28,278 nucleotides of DNA from CAG-390 sp045541375 (GTDB taxonomy: Bacteria > Bacillota > Clostridia > Oscillospirales > CAG-272): positions 1-28,278 of the forward strand of contig JAZQJB010000056.1 of assembly GCA_045541375.1 (NCBI GenBank). The letters are read 5' to 3'. Under the pieces are notes generated by a model that made no database searches, was not told the DNA's origin, and saw only the letters and a list, made by a program, of their open reading frames with translations. This document shows positions 23,020 to 28,278 of this stretch, in pieces; the first letter of the stretch is position 1; the number at the start of each line of letters is the position of its first letter. Made by a program: the position numbers and the translations under genes.

Positions 23020-23337
23020 ATGGATCAGCATATAAAAAAGGTCTACGTTCCGATGACGGAAACCGCATTTTACATTCTTCTCTGCCTGCGCGAACCAAAC
23101 CACGGCTACGGGATCGTTCAAACGGTCGAAAAGCTCACGGACGGTGCGATCAGACTTGCCCCGGGAACGATGTACGGCAGTCTTTCGAAAATGGAAAAGG
23201 ACGGCGTCATACGCTTCATCCGTGAAGAGGACAAGCGCAAGATCTACAAGATCACCGATCTCGGCGAGGAAGTCCTTGCTCTTGAAATAAAGCGGATCGA
23301 ACGTCTTTACAAGATCGCGAAGGGAGGATCAGAATGA
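23020..23337 (+). CDS. PadR-family transcriptional regulator 1
   Basis: 105 residues from ATG 23020, after GGAGG. PadR winged helix: MTETAFYILLCLREPNHGYGI, then TDGAIRLAPGTMYGSLSKMEKDGVI, the wing, and a short dimerisation helix at the C-terminus. It lacks the long C-terminal domain of PadR proper, so it belongs to the small (PadR-s2-like) type. The stop overlaps the DUF2812 start by 4 bases (ATGA). It probably binds the twin dyads in its own promoter. Inducer unknown. Confidence 0.9.
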   Translation: MDQHIKKVYVPMTETAFYILLCLREPNHGYGIVQTVEKLTDGAIRLAPGTMYGSLSKMEKDGVIRFIREEDKRKIYKITDLGEEVLALEIKRIERLYKIAKGGSE

Positions 23338-23876
23338 AAAACAAAAACGAACGCAAACAATTTAAGTATTTCAGCATCTTTGAATACGAAAAAGAGGAAA
23401 AATACCTCCGCGAGATGCACAAATCTGGTTGGAGGTTCTTGAAGGTCACGGGACTCGGCGTTTATCATTTTGAAAAATGCATCCCAGCGGACGTGATCTA
23501 TCAGCTTGACTACAATCAGGATTCAAAGGAGCATAAGGACGAATACCTTCAGATGTTCTCCGATTGCGGATGGGAGTATCTGCAAAATTACGCGGGATAT
23601 TCCTATTTCCGCAAGCCCGCCGCCGATATGAACGGAGACGAGGAGATATTCTGCGATAATGAGTCAAAATTGCAAATGATGGAGCGAGTGCTCAAAGGCA
23701 GAATGACGCCCCTGCTCATTCTCTTCTTTTGCTGTCTTATGCCCCAATGTGTTATGAACATAAGCTGGGGGAATTACGGAGTTGCTGCGTGTCTCGGCAG
23801 TGTTATGGGACTCTACCTCATAGTATTCTTGATCTGCGCAAGAGCGTATTTCAAGGTGAAGAACGGACGGAGGTAA
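23334..23876 (+). CDS. DUF2812 membrane protein
   Basis: 180 residues. The N-terminal ~100 residues match the DUF2812 pattern: KYFSIFEYEKEEKYLREMHKSGWRF near 11-35, then a strand (GVYHFEKC) and the repeated theme QMFSDCGWEYLQNYAGYSYFRK. Two membrane helices lie in the C-terminal ~70 residues (around 120-140 and 148-172). DUF2812 genes are commonly paired with PadR regulators in Firmicutes, as here; function is unknown. It is translationally coupled to PadR 1 and followed 2 bases later by the next gene. Confidence 0.85.
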   Translation: MKNKNERKQFKYFSIFEYEKEEKYLREMHKSGWRFLKVTGLGVYHFEKCIPADVIYQLDYNQDSKEHKDEYLQMFSDCGWEYLQNYAGYSYFRKPAADMNGDEEIFCDNESKLQMMERVLKGRMTPLLILFFCCLMPQCVMNISWGNYGVAACLGSVMGLYLIVFLICARAYFKVKNGRR

Positions 23877-23878
23877 AA

Positions 23879-24199
23879 ATGGAACCCTCAACAATAGCAT
23901 CATTCTTACCAATATGGATCCTGCTCTTTGTCATACTGCCCGCGCAAAGACGCAGAAAAAGAACGATTTTAGCAAACACAATACTCAATAAAGGATTGGA
24001 GAATAAAAAAATGTTTGAACTTGCAAAAAGATTTATCGAAAAAGAATGTATCATCTATGCCTTTGACGGCAATCAGTACACCGGCGTGATCAAGGAAGTC
24101 AACGAGGGCGCGATCCTTATCGAAAAGAAGGGCACCGCCGAGGCGATCAACCTGAGTTTCGTTGTAAAGATCAAAGAGATTCAGAAGTGTAAGAAATAA
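23879..24199 (+). CDS. Small membrane protein with Sm-like (DUF6897-type) domain
   Basis: 106 residues from ATG 23879; GGAGG lies at 23869-23873. One membrane helix (~7-20) is followed by a basic stretch (QRRRKR). From residue 44 comes a small beta domain, MFELAKRFIEKECIIYAF, with a GxIKEVNxGAILIEKKG strand pattern like DUF6897/Sm-fold proteins. The order membrane helix, basic linker, small beta-barrel resembles YajC. Homologues I recall begin at the MFEL methionine, so the membrane part may be an added module, or the true start may be Met44 (no ribosome site as good is seen there). It is last in the PadR-DUF2812 operon. Confidence 0.7.
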   Translation: MEPSTIASFLPIWILLFVILPAQRRRKRTILANTILNKGLENKKMFELAKRFIEKECIIYAFDGNQYTGVIKEVNEGAILIEKKGTAEAINLSFVVKIKEIQKCKK

Positions 24200-24202
24200 G
24201 AT

Positions 24203-24230
24203 AAAAAGCACCGATTATCGGTGCTTTTTT
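24203..24230 (+). terminator. Terminator of the PadR-DUF2812 operon
   Basis: A perfect stem of about 12 bp (24203-24214 with 24218-24229), 3-base loop and T-run. Confidence 0.9.
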
Positions 24231-24241
24231 CAGTTTTCCTA

Positions 24242-24270
24242 TTGACTATACGTTCCTTTTGTGATATACT
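24242..24270 (+). promoter_or_regulatory. Promoter of the PadR-HAAS-DUF4097 operon
   Basis: TTGACT (24242-24247), 17-base spacer ending in TTGTGA, and TATACT (24265-24270). It overlaps the operator at 24266-24286. Confidence 0.85.
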
Positions 24271-24286
24271 ATGTATAGCATAGTAT
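24266..24286. promoter_or_regulatory. Operator of PadR regulator 2
   Basis: A perfect dyad ATACTATG-N5-CATAGTAT covers the -10 box and the start point. It has the same arm-5-arm layout as the PadR 1 sites but different arm sequence, which suggests specific, non-crossing autorepression. Confidence 0.75.
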
Positions 24287-24306
24287 TATGTAAAAGGAGG
24301 TATCAG

Positions 24307-24627
24307 ATGGATATTCAAATGAAGCGCGGGCTGCTTGACGTTTGCGTGCTTGCAGCGATCAAGGAAGAAGATTCCTACGGTTATCAGATCATCAAGGACA
24401 TCAAGCCCTTCATTGAGATCTCCGAGTCGACCCTCTATCCCATCCTGCGCCGACTCGAAGCGGCGGAATTGCTCACCGTCCGCACCGCTGAGCATAACGG
24501 CAGACTGCGAAAATACTATCACATCACGCAGGCGGGCCTCGGGCGCATCGAGGATTTCAAAAACGAATGGAAAGAGATCATGTCAATATACAAATTTGTA
24601 ACGAAGGGGGACGCTGACAATGAATAA
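24307..24627 (+). CDS. PadR-family transcriptional regulator 2
   Basis: 106 residues from ATG 24307, after AAAAGGAGG. Compact PadR winged helix: MKRGLLDVCVLAAIKEEDSYGYQII, then ISESTLYPILRRLEAAELLTVRTAEHNGRLRKYY, and a C-terminal dimer helix. This is the type usually placed before HAAS/DUF1700 genes in Firmicutes. It overlaps the HAAS gene by 8 bases. Likely repressor of its own operon through the dyad at 24266-24286. Confidence 0.92.
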   Translation: MDIQMKRGLLDVCVLAAIKEEDSYGYQIIKDIKPFIEISESTLYPILRRLEAAELLTVRTAEHNGRLRKYYHITQAGLGRIEDFKNEWKEIMSIYKFVTKGDADNE

Positions 24628-25210
24628 GGAGCAATTTTTGATCGAGCTTGCCGCAGCACTTGCGGGATTGCCCGAGGAAGATATTGAAAAAAGCCTTGAA
24701 TACTATTCCGAAATGATTGACGACCGCACCGAAGACGGTCTTTCCGAGGAAGAAGCAGTTGCGGCACTCGGAACGATCGCGGATATCCGCGCGCAGATCA
24801 TCAAGGACACACCGCTTCCGAAAATAATAAAAGAAAAGGTCAAGCCGAAACGCTCCTTCCGCGGATGGGAGATCGCCGTGATCATCATCGGCTTTCCGCT
24901 TTGGTTTCCTCTACTTATCTCGGCGGCAGCTGTCGTATTTTCGGTCTACGTTACCCTTTGGTCGGTGATCATCGCGTTCTTTGCGGTCGACATTGCCTTT
25001 TTCGCCGGGGCTTTGGCGGGCATTCTCGCTTCTCTGCCCGTCTTTATCATGGGCAACGACGCCGCAGGACTTTTGTTGATCGGCGCGGGACTTCTCTGCG
25101 CAGGCTTCGGTCTTCTTTGGCTCTTCCTCTGCATCGGTACAACAAAGGGTATAGTCTGGCTTACCAAGGTCTTTATCAAATCACTTTTGATCCCGAAAGG
25201 AGATAAATAA
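24620..25210 (+). CDS. HAAS/DUF1700-domain membrane protein
   Basis: 196 residues. The N-terminal ~60 residues form the helical HAAS domain (LAALAGLPEEDIEKSLEYYSEMIDDRTEDGLSEEEAVAALG theme), thought to sense or transmit signals. A basic linker (KEKVKPKRSFRG) and about four membrane helices (~85-180) follow. In known PadR-HAAS-DUF4097 modules the HAAS protein is the membrane partner of the PadR regulator. It is coupled on both sides: it overlaps the PadR gene, and its stop directly abuts the DUF4097 start. Confidence 0.88.
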   Translation: MNKEQFLIELAAALAGLPEEDIEKSLEYYSEMIDDRTEDGLSEEEAVAALGTIADIRAQIIKDTPLPKIIKEKVKPKRSFRGWEIAVIIIGFPLWFPLLISAAAVVFSVYVTLWSVIIAFFAVDIAFFAGALAGILASLPVFIMGNDAAGLLLIGAGLLCAGFGLLWLFLCIGTTKGIVWLTKVFIKSLLIPKGDK

Positions 25211-26227
25211 ATGAAAAAAAGCACAGTTGCAATAATCGTTGCCGTCTGCCTTGTCGTGGCGGGTATCGCGATCGCGGGAGCCGCTTTTTCAATGGCGGAG
25301 TTTGACTTCAAAAATTTTGATACCGAAAGCTATGAGGAAGTCACTCATACCGTCGAGGGCGATTTCAAACATATCGTTATAGCAACGCAGATACATAATA
25401 TCGAGCTTTTTCCCTCAGCGGACGGTATATGCAAGGTCGTGGGCGATGAAAACGACAGTATCAAGATCGAAGCAAGCGTCGAGGGTGACATCCTCACCGT
25501 CAAAACCGTTGACACGCGCGAGTGGTATAACTTCATTGGCATCGGTCTCGGCGATGCGACGCTGACTCTCTATCTGCCCGAGTCCGAATACACATCTCTG
25601 ACCGCCGCATCCGACACGGGACATATCAACATTCCCGAACACTTCAGCTTCACGGGCGCCTCGATGGCAACCTCGACCGGCGCGATCGTATTCAGAGCCA
25701 AGATCGCTCAAGAGCTTGCTCTTGCAAGCGACACGGGAAGAATTTCGGTCAGCAAGCAGAAGCTCTTGAAGCTCGACTGCGAGACCTCAACGGGCAATAT
25801 CACTCTTGAAAACATCGAGGCTTCAGGCTCCGTCCGAGCCGAAGCGACTACAGGCAAGGTCAGCCTGAATGACATAAAGTGCAACAGCATTGATGTCGAA
25901 ACTACTACAGGCAACATCTCACTTCAAAATGTAATAGCGGAGGCAGATATCACGATCAGCGCCGATACCGGCAAGATCTCACTGCTGAGTTGTCTTTCAG
26001 ATTCGTTGAACATCGACACAGACACGGGTGACGTCAAGCTTGACGCCTGCGACGCCAATAATATCTCCATTGAAACCGACACAGGCGACGTTATGGGCTC
26101 TCTCCTCACACCAAAGATATTCGACACCGACACCGACACGGGTGATGTTCGAGTCGAGCAGGGCACCTCGGGCGGACTCTGTAAGATCAGAACCGATACC
26201 GGCGATATTAATATCGAAATCGAATAG
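25211..26227 (+). CDS. DUF4097-family extracellular beta-repeat protein
   Basis: 338 residues: an N-terminal membrane anchor or signal (~4-27), a ~100-residue beta region, then a beta-helix-like array with eleven repeats of the [S/T/A]-[D/S/T]-TG-x-[I/V] type (SDTGHI, TSTGAI, TDTGDV and so on), giving a stacked surface with Asp/Thr ladders. There is no catalytic motif. Such proteins sit outside the membrane in envelope-response modules with HAAS and PadR. The start directly follows the HAAS stop; GGAG lies a few bases upstream inside the HAAS gene. A terminator follows. Confidence 0.88.
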   Translation: MKKSTVAIIVAVCLVVAGIAIAGAAFSMAEFDFKNFDTESYEEVTHTVEGDFKHIVIATQIHNIELFPSADGICKVVGDENDSIKIEASVEGDILTVKTVDTREWYNFIGIGLGDATLTLYLPESEYTSLTAASDTGHINIPEHFSFTGASMATSTGAIVFRAKIAQELALASDTGRISVSKQKLLKLDCETSTGNITLENIEASGSVRAEATTGKVSLNDIKCNSIDVETTTGNISLQNVIAEADITISADTGKISLLSCLSDSLNIDTDTGDVKLDACDANNISIETDTGDVMGSLLTPKIFDTDTDTGDVRVEQGTSGGLCKIRTDTGDINIEIE

Positions 26228-26231
26228 ATCA

Positions 26232-26259
26232 AACGGCAAGTTTCGGCTTGCCGTTTTTT
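26232..26259 (+). terminator. Terminator of the PadR-HAAS-DUF4097 operon
   Basis: A 9-bp stem (26232-26240 with 26247-26255), 6-base loop and T-run to 26259. Confidence 0.9.
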
Positions 26260-26268
26260 CTGTACCTA

Positions 26269-26297
26269 TTGATTTAAATCAATTATTGTGATATAAT
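26269..26297 (+). promoter_or_regulatory. Promoter of metF-metH with palindromic -35
   Basis: TTGATT (26269-26274), 17-base spacer ending in ATTGTGA, and TATAAT (26292-26297). A perfect 16-base palindrome, ATTGATTTAAATCAAT (26268-26283), covers the -35 and is a likely operator. The leader of about 25-30 bases leaves no room for a SAM riboswitch or T-box. Confidence 0.75.
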
Positions 26298-26329
26298 TAA
26301 TATATATTTTCAAAAACAGGTGCAAAACA

Positions 26330-27205
26330 ATGAAACTCACCGAACTTTTCAAAAACGACAAGCTTTCCCTCTCCTTTGAGGTATTCCCTCCCAAGACCGA
26401 CACGGCTTTTGAAAGCGTTAAGCACGCGACCGAGGAGATCGCCAAGCTCCGTCCCTCTTTTATGAGCGTCACCTACGGCGCGGGCGGCGGAACGAGCAAA
26501 TATACCCTTGATATTGCAAAAAACATCAAGGCAAATTACGGCGTGCCTACTCTGGCGCACCTGACCTGCGTTTCCTCGACACGCGAGACCGTTCGCGAGC
26601 GCATTGAGGATATGAAGGCGGCGGGTATCGAGAACGTCATGGCACTGCGCGGCGACATCCCCGCGGGACTTGAAAACGCCGACCGCTCGCATTGGGATTA
26701 CAAGCACGCAGTCGAGCTCGTCCGCGAGCTAAAGGAATCGGGCGCAGGCTTCTGCATCGGCGGCGCTTGCTACCCCGAGATCCATCCCGAAAGTGCAAAT
26801 CAAAAGGAAGATATCAAGTATCTCAAAGAAAAAGTCGATGCGGGCTGTGAGTTTTTGACCACGCAGATGTTCTTTGACAACAATCTGCTCTATAATTTCC
26901 TCTATAAGATCCGCGAGGCGGGCATAACTGTGCCGATCATCCCCGGAATTATGCCGATAACCAATGGCAATCAGGTCGACCGAGCCATAAAGCTCTCGGG
27001 TTCCTTTATGCCGCAAAGATTCAAATCTCTCGTCGACAAATTCGGCACCACGCCCGCGGCAATGAAACAGGCAGGTATCGCATATGCGACCGATCAGATC
27101 ATCGACCTCTTTGCAAACGGCATCACAAACGTTCACGTTTATTCAATGAACAAGCCCGACGTTGCCGAGGCGATCCTTCGCAATCTCTCCGACATTCTCG
27201 GATAA
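26330..27205 (+). CDS. metF: Methylenetetrahydrofolate reductase
   Basis: 291 residues, normal bacterial length; an FAD-linked TIM barrel reducing 5,10-methylene-THF to 5-methyl-THF. Signature segments: SFEVFPPK with catalytic Glu17, TYGAGGGTS (48-56), AHLTC, ALRGD, GGACYPEIHPE, TTQMFFD and PGIMPI. An AGGTG ribosome site is weak but usable. metH follows after 12 bases, so product and consumer are co-transcribed. Confidence 0.94.
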   Translation: MKLTELFKNDKLSLSFEVFPPKTDTAFESVKHATEEIAKLRPSFMSVTYGAGGGTSKYTLDIAKNIKANYGVPTLAHLTCVSSTRETVRERIEDMKAAGIENVMALRGDIPAGLENADRSHWDYKHAVELVRELKESGAGFCIGGACYPEIHPESANQKEDIKYLKEKVDAGCEFLTTQMFFDNNLLYNFLYKIREAGITVPIIPGIMPITNGNQVDRAIKLSGSFMPQRFKSLVDKFGTTPAAMKQAGIAYATDQIIDLFANGITNVHVYSMNKPDVAEAILRNLSDILG

Positions 27206-27217
27206 CGGAGTTCAATT

Positions 27218-28278
27218 ATGAAAATCACCGAATTTCTGAAAAACAATATAGTCTTCCTCGACGGCGGAATGGGCACGCTTCTGCAAGAGCGAGGCCTCGG
27301 CGCGGGTGAGCTCCCCGAAAGATGGAATATCGAGCACCCCGAGATCATAGTTGACATCCACCGCGCCTATTTCGATGCGGGAAGCAACATCGTCAACACC
27401 AACACTTTCGGCGCGAATATACTGAAATTTTCCGCAGATGAGCTCGATGCCATTGTCAAAGCCGCGATCCAAAACGCACGCGCGGCCGCTGAATTAAGTG
27501 TCGGCACGCAGGAAAAGTTCGTCGCTCTCGACATCGGCCCCACGGGCAAGATGCTGAGGCCCTACGGCGACCTCGACTTTGAGGATGCCGTTGCCATTTT
27601 TGCGGAAACGGTAAAGCTCGGCGTAAAATACGGCGCCGACCTCATTGTGATCGAAACGATGAACGACAGCTACGAAACCAAAGCCGCGCTTCTTGCGGCA
27701 AAGGAGAATTCTTCCCTGCCCGTTTTCGTTTCGAATGCTTACGGCGAGGACAGCAAGCTGATGACGGGCGCGTCGCCCGCGGCTATGGTCGCGATGCTCG
27801 AGGGAATGGGTGCCGACGCGATCGGCATCAACTGCTCGCTCGGGCCAAAAGCTCTTGCGCCGATAGTTGAGGAATACCTCAAATATGCATCCGTTCCCGT
27901 TCTGCTCAAACCAAATGCGGGTCTACCCTGCTCGGTTTGCGGCAAAACGCATTATGACGTCAGCGCAGAAGATTTTGCCGAGGAGATCGCCTCTCTCGTC
28001 AAAAAAGGAGTTCGCATCGCGGGCGGATGTTGCGGAACTACTCCCGAATATATTGTCGCCACCGTCAAGGCTTGCGAAGGTATCGCACCTGTCGAAATCG
28101 AAAAGAAAAACATCACCTGTGTTTCATCCTATACACACGCCGTTATCTTCGGCGACGAGCCCATCCTTATCGGCGAGCGCATCAACCCGACGGGCAAAAA
28201 GCGATTCAAGGAAGCGCTCAAGGCGCACGATATCGATTATATCCTCAAAGAAGGCATCGCCGAACAGGAAAAGGGAGT
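27218..28278 (+). CDS. metH: Cobalamin-dependent methionine synthase, N-terminal part (runs off window)
   Basis: The open frame continues past the window end (353 codons visible). Residues 1-~285 are the homocysteine S-methyltransferase barrel: FLDGGMGTLLQ at 13-23 and zinc ligands Cys206 (GINCS) and Cys271/Cys272 (GGCCGTTP). From about residue 318 the pterin-binding domain begins (ILIGERINPTGKKRF), which shows it is MetH-like and not a one-domain methyltransferase. GGAG lies upstream of ATG 27218. The cobalamin and activation domains, if present, are outside the window, so completeness cannot be judged. Confidence 0.9.
   Translation, partial: MKITEFLKNNIVFLDGGMGTLLQERGLGAGELPERWNIEHPEIIVDIHRAYFDAGSNIVNTNTFGANILKFSADELDAIVKAAIQNARAAAELSVGTQEKFVALDIGPTGKMLRPYGDLDFEDAVAIFAETVKLGVKYGADLIVIETMNDSYETKAALLAAKENSSLPVFVSNAYGEDSKLMTGASPAAMVAMLEGMGADAIGINCSLGPKALAPIVEEYLKYASVPVLLKPNAGLPCSVCGKTHYDVSAEDFAEEIASLVKKGVRIAGGCCGTTPEYIVATVKACEGIAPVEIEKKNITCVSSYTHAVIFGDEPILIGERINPTGKKRFKEALKAHDIDYILKEGIAEQEKG

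Noticed and set aside
25211..26227. DNA repeat or mobile element in the DUF4097 gene
   Set aside because: The repeated TG-x-I/V codons reflect protein repeats in one continuous frame; the DNA between them is diverse.
26298..26329. SAM riboswitch or T-box before metF
   Set aside because: Only about 30 bases separate the -10 box from the start codon and no conserved aptamer motif is seen.

Overview
The window looks like a chromosomal segment of an uncultured anaerobic Clostridia-type Firmicute (Oscillospirales/Christensenellales-like), probably gut-associated. Reasons: strong GGAGG ribosome sites, TTGACA-17-TATAAT promoters, intrinsic terminators after most operons, solute-binding lipoproteins with Thr/Glu/Ala-rich linkers, PadR-HAAS-DUF4097 and PadR-DUF2812 modules, and many glycan enzymes. 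This placement rests on gene content only. I found no rRNA, tRNA, CRISPR array, transposase or phage gene.

Layout. 1-250: an intergenic array of mini-hairpins and a terminator. 250-3571: a GTG-started ECF sigma factor with a large C-terminal extension, divergent from a cytosolic ceramidase-like protein. 3621-5053: an SDR oxidoreductase divergent from a TetR regulator, with a dyad between their promoters. 5098-9779 (minus): a three-gene operon, transcribed in the order secreted beta-helix/CE2-like SGNH esterase, Asp-box sialidase-like protein, N-acetylneuraminate lyase; this reads as a sialic-acid (or similar acylated sugar) use module. 9909-10172 (minus): a small membrane protein with a Cys/Asp tail. 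10364-13315: prmC, ddl and a Gfo/Idh/MocA oxidoreductase. 13404-14405: a GMP synthetase that lacks the glutaminase domain. 14404-14580: a second hairpin array of the same design with different connector sequence.

14763-20206: two tandem paralogous sugar-type solute-binding lipoproteins, each with its own promoter and with identical terminators on either side of the first copy. A cytosolic GH78 alpha-L-rhamnosidase follows. No permease genes are nearby. 20282-26227: three consecutive regulator-plus-membrane-protein modules: MerR(TM, zinc ribbon)-YxlE/F/G-like ABC exporter; PadR-DUF2812-small Sm-like membrane protein; PadR-HAAS-DUF4097. Each has a clear promoter overlaid by a dyad operator, suggesting autoregulated envelope-stress responses. 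26330-28278: metF-metH (methionine/one-carbon); metH runs off the window end.

The least explained items are the two hairpin-of-hairpins arrays, the sigma factor extension, the Cys/Asp-rich miniprotein, the GuaA without a glutaminase domain, and the PadR/MerR operator architectures. All functional calls come from reading motifs by eye; no database search was run.
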